From JBQLZO01 sp052168315 (GTDB lineage Bacteria > Planctomycetota > Phycisphaerae > Phycisphaerales > UBA1924), in NCBI GenBank assembly GCA_052168315.1, contig JBQLZO010000025.1, positions 186,001-250,000 of the forward strand: a DNA stretch of 64,000 bases. Direction: 5' to 3'. This document shows positions 52,375 to 60,753 of the stretch, piece by piece; positions within the stretch are counted from its first letter, which is position 1; every line of letters begins with the position of its first letter. Under the pieces are notes generated by a model. That model searched no databases, was not told the origin of the DNA, and worked only from the letters and a program-made list of their open reading frames with translations. The translations under genes were made by a program, and so were the position numbers.

Positions 52375-54810
52375 TTACGGGCACGGCCCGAAGCCGCTCA
52401 GCAGCGTCCCGAGGTCCTCCGAGTCGACATCACCATCGCCATCGAAGTCGCCCGAGGTGCCCGGAGCGACGCTGTCGCCGAACGCGCTGAGGAGAATCCC
52501 CAGGTCGTCCGAGTCCACGGCGTTGTTCCCGTCGATGTCGCCCGGGCACCCACCCGGGGTCACCGGATCGCCCAGCCCGGACACCACCAGCGCGAAGCGG
52601 GCATCCAGAACGCCCGGCGTCGAGGGGTTGCCATCGGAGTTGATCTCCGAAGCGATCACCTCAACCGTCCAGGTCCCCGGGATGTTGATGTTCAGGCTCA
52701 CACGCTCAACCGTGTTGATCGTGTCGGGCGAGCCGCCGGGAACGGTCGTCGTGCTCGTGGCCATCCCGTTGTTGCCCCAGAACTCAATCCCGGACGATGG
52801 GCTGATCACGCGGAGCGTGAGATCGTTCACGCGATGGATCGAGGCGCTCGGCGAACCCGCGGGATCCCGGTACACCAGCGTCACAGCCGCCTTGCCCGTG
52901 CCGTCGGACTGGAAGGTCCACGACTTGGTCTCCAATGGCGCGATCGTCTCGTCATCCTCATCGACAATGAACATGTCGTCGGCCAGATCAACCAGGTTCA
53001 GCAGCGATGGCCTTCCCCAGCCCTGGCGGAAACGGTCGCGGTCGCCGGCGCCCGAGAACGAATACTGCTGCGCCGTGTGGATCATCATCGCCTTGACAAG
53101 CGCGGAAGAGGGACGCGATGCGAACACGGTCGATCCCGACGCGCCGTACCCCGGGATGAAGCCCTCGTGCCACATCTGCAGGAACAGCGCGATGTACCCG
53201 GCGACCTCCGGCGTCGCAGCGGAGGTGCAGCAGAAGCTCCCGTAGTCCGAGTCGTTGCCATCATCGACGGTGAAGATGTTGTCGTAGTACAGCACGAGAT
53301 CGGGCTTGATCCGGCCATCCTCCGCCGGGCCGCGGGAGGCGTTGCCGCACCAGCAGTCATCGGCGTCGATGGTGTTGCCGTAGTGGTTGATCCCGCCGAC
53401 CGACACGATGTTCTTCGCCCACGCCTGCGGGCGCGAGGCCTGGCTGCCCGTGTTCGACTGCGACTGCGTCAGCGTGATGTCGTACGCGAACAGGATCGCG
53501 TCCATCTCCGCCGAGATCGTCGTGTACTGAGTCGTCTGCGAGTTGCCCCACGAGTTGGTCTGGAACGAGGCGTAGTACGGGAAGTTGATCATCGAGTTGG
53601 TGTGCGAGAACCGGTTCCCCAGGGACAGGTACGACGAGAAGATCCCGTGCGCATCGGGCGCGAGACCGCGTGCGCTGGGGTTCCCCAGCCCGTCGCCGAA
53701 AACGATGCCGAACACCGGCGTGCCGTGCCCCGTCGACCCGCCCACACCGCCGTGGAACTGGATCGGATCCGACTGGAAGTCCATGTGCGTGGCGCGAACA
53801 TTGCCGTCCATCGCCTCGCCACGCACACCCTCGCCCGTGAACCCGTAGGTATCGGCCACGAAGTTCGCGCCGCCGGTCTCGCGGACGATGTCCATGTCCG
53901 TGCTCACCGGAGTCCAGCGGTCGATGAACAGCACCTCGCCAAGCCGCGAGACCTCGGCGAGCTGCGCCGCGTCGAGCTCCACCGTCATCAGCTCCGTGTT
54001 GTCCGCGTGGAACACCACCTGCCCGCCGAGATCCTCAACCGCCCGGGCGACCGCGCCCTGCATCCCATCCTCCCGCGACAGCGTCAGCAGGTTGTACAGC
54101 TCGCGCTGCGCCGCGGGCATCCGCCCGATCTGGTCCGCCGCCGGCACCCCCGCCACCGCGTTCCATCCGAAACGATCGAGCAGGATCTGCTCATCGATCT
54201 TGTACGCCGGGTGGTACGGAGTGACCGAGCGAACGAACGGAAGGTCCGCGACCTCCGCCACGACATCGCCGGGAATCTCGACGACCTGCGCGTTGTCCGG
54301 CATGAACCGGCGCGACACGGCCCCGAGACCCGCGAGCTCGACCTGGTACGACTCCAGGTTCGCGGTCGCGAACTGGACGAGATAGACGCGGTTCTCGGGC
54401 GTCGCCTCGAGTTCCGCGGGGATCGACGCGATCCCGCGCGTCGGATCGAACTCCGCCGTCCGCATGCGGATCAGGTTCGACGCCTCGCTCGGCGCCGAGT
54501 ACGGACGATCCGCGATCGCGGCCGAGTACATCCGAGCCAGCGACCCATCGCCGCGCAACTCCTCCCAGATCGCCACGCGGGTGTCCTCGTGGTCCATCGA
54601 CATCAGCCGGGCGTTGAGGATCGGTCGGCTCGACTCCCGGAGAATCGCCCCATCGGGCGCCTTGAGCACGAATCCACCCGACGCCACGCCCTGCTGGGCA
54701 GGCGGAATGACCTGAAGGGCGTTGGTCTGAACCTCCGCCGATCCCATGGCCGAGGCGACGAGTCCGAGCGCGAGCCCGCACGCACCCACGAGAGCAACCG
54801 ACTTCCGCAT
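52375..54810 (-). CDS. Secreted subtilase (S8) with dockerin-like tail
   Basis: 811 residues. Signal peptide MRKSVALVGACGLALGLVASAMGSAE. An N-terminal propeptide-like region (about 25-300) precedes the catalytic domain with triad D335 (GEAMDGNVRATH), H362 (GSTGHGTPV) and S530 (CCTSAATPEVAGYIA). The Ser motif has Ala where most subtilases have Met or Gly (GTSMATP), a tolerated variant. A C-terminal P/CBM-like beta domain (about 600-760: TVEVIASEINSDG) follows, then two dockerin-like repeats (DIDGNNAVDSDDLG, DFDGDGDVDSEDLG) ending GPCP. It should degrade proteins outside the cell. The ATG is preceded by GAAAGGATC. Upstream lies a 513-base divergent region shared with the sigma factor gene. Confidence 0.9.
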   Translation of the reverse strand: MRKSVALVGACGLALGLVASAMGSAEVQTNALQVIPPAQQGVASGGFVLKAPDGAILRESSRPILNARLMSMDHEDTRVAIWEELRGDGSLARMYSAAIADRPYSAPSEASNLIRMRTAEFDPTRGIASIPAELEATPENRVYLVQFATANLESYQVELAGLGAVSRRFMPDNAQVVEIPGDVVAEVADLPFVRSVTPYHPAYKIDEQILLDRFGWNAVAGVPAADQIGRMPAAQRELYNLLTLSREDGMQGAVARAVEDLGGQVVFHADNTELMTVELDAAQLAEVSRLGEVLFIDRWTPVSTDMDIVRETGGANFVADTYGFTGEGVRGEAMDGNVRATHMDFQSDPIQFHGGVGGSTGHGTPVFGIVFGDGLGNPSARGLAPDAHGIFSSYLSLGNRFSHTNSMINFPYYASFQTNSWGNSQTTQYTTISAEMDAILFAYDITLTQSQSNTGSQASRPQAWAKNIVSVGGINHYGNTIDADDCWCGNASRGPAEDGRIKPDLVLYYDNIFTVDDGNDSDYGSFCCTSAATPEVAGYIALFLQMWHEGFIPGYGASGSTVFASRPSSALVKAMMIHTAQQYSFSGAGDRDRFRQGWGRPSLLNLVDLADDMFIVDEDDETIAPLETKSWTFQSDGTGKAAVTLVYRDPAGSPSASIHRVNDLTLRVISPSSGIEFWGNNGMATSTTTVPGGSPDTINTVERVSLNINIPGTWTVEVIASEINSDGNPSTPGVLDARFALVVSGLGDPVTPGGCPGDIDGNNAVDSDDLGILLSAFGDSVAPGTSGDFDGDGDVDSEDLGTLLSGFGPCP

Positions 54811-55323
54811 CACGCGATCCTTTCTGGTGGGCCGGCGGTGTGAGGAGATTCGATGCTGAGCATCGACCGGTTCGGATCGGCGATCCAAACAGAGGCCCCA
54901 CGAGCTGCGACCATCCTTCAGTTCCTGCAGTCCCAGCGTTGGCCCGGCGACGGATGCCGCCGGTCGACCCGGGCGATGCGCCGCGACGAGGCACCGGGGC
55001 CCCGCCTTGGACGCCGACCACCCAAGGTCCAAGAAACAAAGTCCGAGATCGAGACCCCTCACGCGATGCTCGCGTTCGGGGTCCGCACATCACCCATCTT
55101 GAACCCGGGACGAGCCAACGCGTACTCGAATCGCGAAACGAGCGCTCCACCCCCGATCTTGGTCCGGATCTGCGACAGATCACCATATTCCCTACGGATG
55201 AATCTGATTCGACAAGCCCCGCCCGAGCCCCCGCGAGCACCCGGAGCATCCGACCCGGGCCCGGCTCGTACAGTGGGAACAGGCGCGCCCCCGCCGGGCC
55301 GCGGCGGGCGAGGAAGGCGCGCC
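54811..55323. other. Divergent control region of subtilase and ECF sigma factor genes
   Basis: 513 bases without a credible gene (an in-frame extension of the sigma factor ORF runs through part of it but lacks similarity). It contains the hairpin at 55053-55083. Neither promoter could be fixed by eye. Confidence 0.5.
55053..55083. promoter_or_regulatory. Symmetric hairpin in the divergent control region
   Basis: GACCCC/GGGGTC encloses GCGA/TCGC with symmetrical 4-base internal loops. Possibly a leader structure or operator for the sigma factor gene. Confidence 0.35.
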
Positions 55324-56019
55324 ATGCGAGAGGAGAGCCGTCGCGACGGCCGGATGTCCGAAGATCGAACCACCAACGAACCGACGGACGAGGAACTCGC
55401 CGAGGATGCGCTGCACGGCGACGACGGGGCATTCCGTGCGCTCATCGAACGCTATCACGATGTCCTGCTCCGCTTCCTCATGCGCATGACCGGCTCCCGC
55501 GAGACGGCCGAGGATGCGTTCCAGGACACATTCCTCCAGATCCACCAGTCACTCCACACCTTCGACTTCTCTCGCTCGCTCAAGCCCTGGCTGTTCACCA
55601 TCGCCGCCAACAAGGCCCGCGACCTCATGCGACGGGCGCAGCGCCGCCCCGCCGCATCGCTCTCGCGCAGCGTCGGCGAAGAGGGCGATTCTCCCGCCTT
55701 CGTGGACCTGCTGGCCATCGATCTCCCGGGGCCATCGGACGCGATGGAACGCGAGGAACTCTCCGCGATGGTCCAGCGCGCGATCGACACCATGTCGCCG
55801 AGGATGCGGGAGATCCTCCTCATGGCCTACTTCCAGCGCCTGAACTACCAGCAGATCGCCGAACTGCTCGAAATCCCGCTGGGAACCGTCAAGTCCAGGC
55901 TGCACGCGGCCGTCGCATCATTCGCGAAACGATGGGAAGAGCAGATGCGCGCGACCCGGGCCGGGCGCCACAACGCCCAAGGAAGTCACGGCGCCCAGGA
56001 AGCCCACTCCGATGGGTGA
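55324..56019 (+). CDS. ECF RNA polymerase sigma factor
   Basis: 231 residues. Region 2 (about residues 35-105: FRALIERYHDVLLRFLMRM, ETAEDAFQDTFLQIHQSL, LKPWLFTIAANKARDLMRR) recognises the -10 element and binds core; region 4 (about 140-200: MSPRMREILLMAYFQRLNYQQIAELLEIPLGTVKSRLHAA) contacts the -35 element. Regions 1 and 3 are absent, as in group 4 factors. The gene downstream encodes the probable anti-sigma partner. The first ATG has a GAGGAAGG site; a second start at 55354 is possible. The last 20 residues form a short tail. Confidence 0.9.
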   Translation: MREESRRDGRMSEDRTTNEPTDEELAEDALHGDDGAFRALIERYHDVLLRFLMRMTGSRETAEDAFQDTFLQIHQSLHTFDFSRSLKPWLFTIAANKARDLMRRAQRRPAASLSRSVGEEGDSPAFVDLLAIDLPGPSDAMEREELSAMVQRAIDTMSPRMREILLMAYFQRLNYQQIAELLEIPLGTVKSRLHAAVASFAKRWEEQMRATRAGRHNAQGSHGAQEAHSDG

Positions 56020-56128
56020 CCGGATCATCCGCCCCCGACCGGTTCTCGGACGCCCCACCACGCCGAACCCTCCTGCGCCCGCACGGATCCGCCCGAACCC
56101 GCAGGGGCGAGCGTCGTAGAAAGTGCCC

Positions 56129-57529
56129 ATGCCCGAATTCGACGACGGCACCAATCAACAAGGGAGGCAGGCCGGGGCCGGACATCTCGCCGGCAACCGC
56201 GCGCCCACGCCGCCCCACGCTCCAACGACACCAAGCGCTGCGTCGCTCTTTGCCGACTGCGTCGACCACTGGGCGAACCACCGCGAGGAACCGGGCGCCG
56301 GCGGCGGAATGCCTGACCCGCGTTCCGGCGCGGCCCTCGCGAGCCTCCATCGCCTGATGGCCCTGCTCGATCCCGCCGACGGCGTCGACGCAGCGCCCGA
56401 CGCCGCGTCGCGCCGGGAGCTCCTGATCAACATCACCGCAGCCCGCGTCCGCCGCGCTGGCGCCCGTGGTGCCGATCGGGCGTCGATCGTCGGCTCCCTG
56501 CGCCAATCTGCGTGCGACCCGGCATCCAGCGCCGCCATCGATTCGCTGGTCGAGTCCGGGTGGGAGACAGGGAGCGGCAACGCCGGAGACCGCGCACCCG
56601 CCACCCGCGCCGGCGTGGGCCCACTGCTCGCCCTGCTTGGAGCGGGCGAGCCGTTCGACTCCAGCGACCGCGCCCGCCGCGTCGAACGAACGATGGACGC
56701 CGTGCGGGCGAGCATCACCCAGCGCCGGCACCGCATGCGGCTCGATCCTGAAGGCTCGCGGAACATGGTCGTGCCGCCGCGACGTTTCCAGCTCGCGGAT
56801 GTCGGATCGATCGCGGCCATGCTGCTCATCGGGATCGGGGTGCTCTGGCCAATGCTGGTCTCCGCCCGCGAGCAGGCACGCACGACGATGTGCGCCTCCG
56901 GAATGCAGCAGGCCGGACTCGGGTTCGGGCTCTTCGCCAACGACCATGACGGGCGCATGCCCGCCGTCGGCCTCGTCGACCCGGACTGGAAGCGCAGCAA
57001 CGCCGCCCCGGGCACCCTCTCGAACGCACCTTGGTGGAATGTCGGCGAGCGGGCGAACTCCCACTCCGCGAATCTCTTCGTCATCGTCCGCCTCGGGTAC
57101 ACCCATCTGGCCGACACGGCCTGCCCGGGGAACGAGCGAGCCCCCACGAACCTCCCTTCGGACACGATCGCCGCGATGGGCGATTGGGCGCAGCCCGAGC
57201 AGGTCTCCTACAGCTACCAGCTCTTCGCGGGCGCTCCCGGTCGCTTCGGGCATCGCCCCGGGCAAGTCGTGGTCTCCGATCGCTCGCCCGTGGTTGATCA
57301 GTCCCGCCGTGGCGAGCCGGTCGACCTCCTGCGCTCCTCCCGGAACCACGGGCACGCCGGGCAGAACGCCCTCCGCCAGGACGGCGCTGTCGTGTTTCTG
57401 ACCTCGCCCGTGCTGGGTAATGGCGACAACATCTGGCTTCCGCGGTACCTGGAAACCCGCCCCGGCCCGATCATCCTCAACGGCCGCGAACTCCCCGCCG
57501 ACGATAGGGATGTGTTCCTCGGCCCCTGA
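56129..57529 (+). CDS. Putative membrane anti-sigma factor with DUF1559-like periplasmic domain
   Basis: 466 residues. Cytoplasmic part (1-230) with low-complexity N-terminus and a helical segment; a single membrane segment (about 232-250: VGSIAAMLLIGIGVLWPMLV); then a segment REQARTTMCASGMQQAGLGFGLFANDHDGRMP just outside the membrane, which recalls the pseudopilin-like DUF1559 proteins of planctomycetes. Placed 109 bases after the ECF sigma factor gene, in the same orientation, hence a likely partner that holds the factor inactive until a signal arrives from the exterior. The classical ZAS anti-sigma motif (HxxxCxxC) was not seen. A GTG start at 56123 would add two residues. Confidence 0.7.
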   Translation: MPEFDDGTNQQGRQAGAGHLAGNRAPTPPHAPTTPSAASLFADCVDHWANHREEPGAGGGMPDPRSGAALASLHRLMALLDPADGVDAAPDAASRRELLINITAARVRRAGARGADRASIVGSLRQSACDPASSAAIDSLVESGWETGSGNAGDRAPATRAGVGPLLALLGAGEPFDSSDRARRVERTMDAVRASITQRRHRMRLDPEGSRNMVVPPRRFQLADVGSIAAMLLIGIGVLWPMLVSAREQARTTMCASGMQQAGLGFGLFANDHDGRMPAVGLVDPDWKRSNAAPGTLSNAPWWNVGERANSHSANLFVIVRLGYTHLADTACPGNERAPTNLPSDTIAAMGDWAQPEQVSYSYQLFAGAPGRFGHRPGQVVVSDRSPVVDQSRRGEPVDLLRSSRNHGHAGQNALRQDGAVVFLTSPVLGNGDNIWLPRYLETRPGPIILNGRELPADDRDVFLGP

Positions 57530-57586
57530 TCCCTCCGGTCGCCTCAGACCGCCGGTCCCGAATCGCCGACCGATCGCCGACCGCAG

Positions 57587-57615
57587 TTGATGGTCGAACG
57601 GCGCGCTCCTACACT
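57587..57615 (+). promoter_or_regulatory. Probable promoter of rpmI-rplT
   Basis: TTGATG (57587-57592) and TACACT (57610-57615) with a 17-base spacer, 117 bases before rpmI. The resulting leader is about 110 bases long. Confidence 0.7.
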
Positions 57616-57731
57616 TTTTGACTCGCCCCAGTGGGGCCCATCCGGGCAAGGGCGTGTGTTGCTTTCGCGAGTGTGAATCCGCCGGCGAGCCGTCGTCTTC
57701 GTCGGCCGCTGGTGTTACCGGAGTGCGATCG

Positions 57732-58034
57732 ATGCCGAAGACCAAGCCGCATAAGGGCCTACTGAAGCGGATCAGCCTGTCCAAGACAGGGCTCGCCCGC
57801 CACAACAAGTCCGGCCGGAAGCACCTTCGCTCCGTCAAGGCCGCGAAGCGACTCCGTCGACTGCGCCAGAAGAGCACGATGCCCGCCGGCGTCGCCCGCC
57901 ACATGTCGAAGCTGCTGCACATGCGTCTCCGCGGACGCAATCAGCCCCTCACGGCCGTGCGCCGCAGCCCGTCTCCCGAGCAGAAGCGCGCCATGCGCGC
58001 TGAGAAAGCCGCCGCGCAGACCGGCGACGAATAA
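57732..58034 (+). CDS. rpmI: 50S ribosomal protein bL35
   Basis: 100 residues. The core MPKTKPHKGLLKRISLSKTG and RKHLRSVKAAKRLRRLRQ is bL35; it is longer than the usual about 65 residues because of a C-terminal extension of about 35 residues (MRLRGRNQPLTAVRRSPSPEQ...). The extension is basic, then acidic at the end. It is normally preceded by infC; here infC is not adjacent, and the upstream neighbour is the anti-sigma gene. Confidence 0.9.
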   Translation: MPKTKPHKGLLKRISLSKTGLARHNKSGRKHLRSVKAAKRLRRLRQKSTMPAGVARHMSKLLHMRLRGRNQPLTAVRRSPSPEQKRAMRAEKAAAQTGDE

Positions 58035-58153
58035 ACCGCAACGAGTGAGCGAATGACCGAACACGCGGGACGAATCCAGTCCCCGAGTTCGATCGACCGA
58101 CCGATCGTCTGGAAGTAAGACCAACCGACCGCACCGCTGTCCGGGTCCAAAGC

Positions 58154-58180
58154 CGGGCATCCCGATGATCGGGAGGCCCG
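58154..58180 (+). promoter_or_regulatory. Hairpin between rpmI and rplT, candidate L20 autoregulatory element
   Basis: CGGGC/GCCCG closes TCCCGA/TCGGGA with a TGA loop, an 11-bp interrupted stem 34 bases before rplT. The rpmI-rplT gap (179 bases) is long for this operon. In many bacteria L20 binds its own mRNA nearby; equivalence is inference. Confidence 0.4.
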
Positions 58181-58213
58181 CCCCGTCCGGCCCGTCCCTG
58201 GAGTGTCCGACCA

Positions 58214-58591
58214 ATGCCCCGTTCGAAGAAGTCAACGAATCGTCGCCGCCGCCACAAGCGGATCATCCGCGCCGCCCGCGGCTATTACGGCACCAAGTCC
58301 CGCCACTTCCAACAGGCCAAGGTCGCGCTCATGCGCGCCGGCAAGTTCGCCTACCGCGACCGCCGCGCCCGCAAGCGCGACATGCGCCGACTCTGGATCA
58401 CCCGCATCACCGCCGCCTGCCGCATGCGCGGAACCCGCTACTCTCTGTTCATGAACGGTCTCAAGATGGCCGGCGTGCTGCTCAACCGCAAGATGCTCTC
58501 ACAGATCGCCATCGAGGACCCCGCCGCGTTCGACAAGCTCGTCGAGATCGCCGGCAACGCGACCACCGCCTCGCCGTCCAACGGCAGGTAA
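58214..58591 (+). CDS. rplT: 50S ribosomal protein bL20
   Basis: 125 residues, the usual about 115-120. MPRSKKSTNRRRRHKRIIRAARGYYGTKSRHF at the N-terminus and AKVALMRAGKFAYRDRRARKRDMR, WITRITAACR and LNRKMLSQIA are family blocks. Essential for early 50S assembly. Follows rpmI in the same direction; ends in a clear terminator. Confidence 0.97.
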   Translation: MPRSKKSTNRRRRHKRIIRAARGYYGTKSRHFQQAKVALMRAGKFAYRDRRARKRDMRRLWITRITAACRMRGTRYSLFMNGLKMAGVLLNRKMLSQIAIEDPAAFDKLVEIAGNATTASPSNGR

Positions 58592-58653
58592 CGCCGCACT
58601 CCCGGTTCCCACCGGCTGCCCCTCTGGGCTCAGCCACACAACCAGCAAACGAC

Positions 58654-58688
58654 AGCCGCCCCGCTTCATGCGGGGCGGCTTTGCTTTC
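58654..58688 (+). terminator. Intrinsic terminator of rpmI-rplT
   Basis: A perfect 11-bp stem AGCCGCCCCGC/GCGGGGCGGCT, loop TTCAT, then TTTGCTTT. 62 bases past the rplT stop; lies between two convergent units. Confidence 0.9.
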
Positions 58689-58715
58689 CGGCGTTGTGTG
58701 ACCCTCCGCGGCGAC

Positions 58716-59462
58716 TCAGAACGCGAACAGCGTGTCCATCACCCGAGTCACGATGCCCTTCTGGGCCGCGGACTTCACCGGGCCCGCGTGCTGCATGTTC
58801 AGGTTCAGATCCGCCAGCAGCGACGACTGGATCGTGTTCTGCGCCGAGATGTCCTCGGAGCGAGCGATGCCCGAGAGCAGGATCACCTGTTCCTCCTCAT
58901 CCGTCACCACGGTCGTGCGGGACTCGAGCAGCAGGTTCCCATTCGGGAACACCTCGACGACACGCGCGGTCACCCGGGCCGTCACCGCCACCTCGGACTC
59001 GCTGGCGCCCTCACCCTCGAAGTCGCGATCGAAGGTCACCCCCCACTCCGGCAGGCTTCCCCCGATGCGACCCTGCTCCAGGCGCAGCTCGAGCAGCTTC
59101 ATCAGATCGATCGTCGCCTGAACCTCGCCGCTGACATTGGACGACTTCTCCGTCTCGAGCGACTGCTCACGAGAGGCGCTGGACCGCTCCGCGATCAGGA
59201 TCGTGATCAGATCGTTTGGCTGGAACGACCGCGGCTCCGGCGGCAGCACCACCGCGATGCCGATCGATGCGAGCGTGGGCTGCCCGTCGGCCGCGAACTC
59301 CATCCGCTCCGGGTTCGTCGTCCGGGCGTCCGTCGCCGGCGCCGAGGGCCGCTGCATCGCCCGCCGATACAAACTCTGCGCGGAGGCCACCCCAGCCGAG
59401 ATCAGCAAGACACCGGCGGCGGTCGTCGTGGCGGCAAAGCGAGCGGTCGTGAAGCGGGGCAT
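58716..59462 (-). CDS. flgH: Flagellar L-ring protein FlgH
   Basis: 248 residues. Forms the outer-membrane ring around the flagellar rod. Conserved FlgH blocks: FQPNDLITILIAERSSASREQ, ATIDLMKLLELR, VTARVVEVFPNGNLLLESRTTVVTDEEEQVILLSGIARSEDIS and NTIQSSLLADLNL. The signal peptide (to about residue 30) has no lipobox Cys, unlike enterobacterial FlgH. Last gene of the minus-strand flagellar run; flgI, its usual neighbour, is not present. GGAAGGAC precedes the ATG. Confidence 0.92.
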   Translation of the reverse strand: MPRFTTARFAATTTAAGVLLISAGVASAQSLYRRAMQRPSAPATDARTTNPERMEFAADGQPTLASIGIAVVLPPEPRSFQPNDLITILIAERSSASREQSLETEKSSNVSGEVQATIDLMKLLELRLEQGRIGGSLPEWGVTFDRDFEGEGASESEVAVTARVTARVVEVFPNGNLLLESRTTVVTDEEEQVILLSGIARSEDISAQNTIQSSLLADLNLNMQHAGPVKSAAQKGIVTRVMDTLFAF

Positions 59463-59632
59463 GGGCGCGTGTCCTTCCGGGTCGAACCATTCGTGGGCTG
59501 AGCGGCAAGAGCAATCCGCGAGCCGCGTGCCAATCGTCGAGCACCAAGACGGTGAGACCGCACACCCCATCCCCATTCGGGTGCCGCGCCGGATCCGCGC
59601 TCCAACAAAGCTCGTCATCCCGAGGGATAGTC

Positions 59633-59658
59633 GGGGGGGGGGGGAGGGGGGGGAGGGG
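59633..59658. repeat. Long G homopolymer tract between flgA and flgH
   Basis: On the plus strand 12 G, A, 8 G, A, 4 G; on the coding strand it directly follows the flgA stop codon as C4-T-C8-T-C12. Such tracts slip during replication and can also form G-quadruplexes; here it lies in the operon spacer, so it could vary expression of flgH but not the reading frame. Confidence 0.9.
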
Positions 59659-60726
59659 TCAGTCGAGGCGGACCAGCACACGGGCCCGCGCTTCCACAAC
59701 GCCCGTGAATCGCTCGTTCGACCCGGCCCGCCGCAGCGTCACCCGCTCGCCCATCCGAGCGTCGGACAACGCGTACGCCTCCGTCTCCACCACCACGCCA
59801 CGGGTGATCGCGGTGACGCGGACCAGCTCGTTCCGCTTCACCAGGATCGGCTGCTCAAGCTGGTCCGGGAGCAGGATCGCCCCGCCCGAGAGACGCTTCC
59901 GTGCGATCAGCCCCACCGCCTGCGCCGGATCCGAGATCGGCGTCAGCGTCGACGGCTCGACCCACATCGACTGCACGCTGATCGAAGACTCCGTGATCGT
60001 CTGGCCCCGGTCGATCCCCTCGGTCAGCGTGACCACCGTTCTCCGAATCAGCGCATCAACGCGGATCGTCCGCTCTTCCAGCAGCGTCTGATCGTCATAG
60101 ACCCGGACCTCGACGAGCAGCCGGGCGCTGCCCGCACCGCTGCGCGGCAGCGCGAGGATGCGGTGCGCGGGTCGCGGCGCATCCAGCCACTCGTGATCCG
60201 ATCCCGGATACCCGAGCCTCAACTCTCCCGGCTCCACGCCGAGCATCCCGCACACGCCCAGCGCGACCGCCCCGCGGATGGTGTTGTTCGCCGGAATCAC
60301 CACCGGCGCCGGCGATTCCCGCTCGCTGGGCTCGCGAGGGCCCGGAACCGGCTCGGGCCGCGGCGCGTCGAGAAACCGGACGATGCACGCCGATCCGGAG
60401 ATCGCCAGCCGCCCGAGGTTCGCGCCCCCAACGCGCAGCGCTTCCGTGACCCGATCAGTGCCGATCTCGATCCACGCGCTCCCGCCCGCAGCGCCGCCCG
60501 GATCGGCAACGATGATCGTCTCACCGAGCCGCTCCGCTTCCGTTCCCTCCAGCGCGGCCACCATCGCGAGCGTGATCGGCTCATCCGAGTTGGCGAACGC
60601 GGTCCCCTTGAGCCTGATCTGCCCCGCCAACGCGTGCCCAGCGAGCAGCAGCAGTGCGACGATCGCGGCCGCGATGCAGAGTCGGGCGATGCGGGCGGAG
60701 CGCGTTCCGGCGGTGTGGTCGATCAT
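59659..60726 (-). CDS. flgA: Flagellar P-ring assembly chaperone FlgA
   Basis: 355 residues. Signal peptide (MIDHTAGTR...ALLLLAGHALAG). The C-terminal SAF/FlgA region shows RGQTITESSISVQSMWVEPS, ARKRLSGGAILLPDQLEQPILVKRNELVRV and ARVLVRLD. FlgA helps FlgI assemble into the P ring; FlgI itself is absent from the window. The ATG at 60726 is the first Met; a TTG at 60747 is possible. Longer than the enterobacterial protein (about 220) because of an extra N-terminal domain of about 130 residues, as in many FlgA of the long form. Confidence 0.88.
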   Translation of the reverse strand: MIDHTAGTRSARIARLCIAAAIVALLLLAGHALAGQIRLKGTAFANSDEPITLAMVAALEGTEAERLGETIIVADPGGAAGGSAWIEIGTDRVTEALRVGGANLGRLAISGSACIVRFLDAPRPEPVPGPREPSERESPAPVVIPANNTIRGAVALGVCGMLGVEPGELRLGYPGSDHEWLDAPRPAHRILALPRSGAGSARLLVEVRVYDDQTLLEERTIRVDALIRRTVVTLTEGIDRGQTITESSISVQSMWVEPSTLTPISDPAQAVGLIARKRLSGGAILLPDQLEQPILVKRNELVRVTAITRGVVVETEAYALSDARMGERVTLRRAGSNERFTGVVEARARVLVRLD

Positions 60727-60753
60727 GGGTGCGGATCCATTGTTCAAGGTGAA

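Noticed and set aside
52834..54843. Plus-strand ORF of 669 codons inside the subtilase gene
   Set aside because: Arg/His-rich shadow of the subtilase coding strand, no domain or ribosome-binding site.
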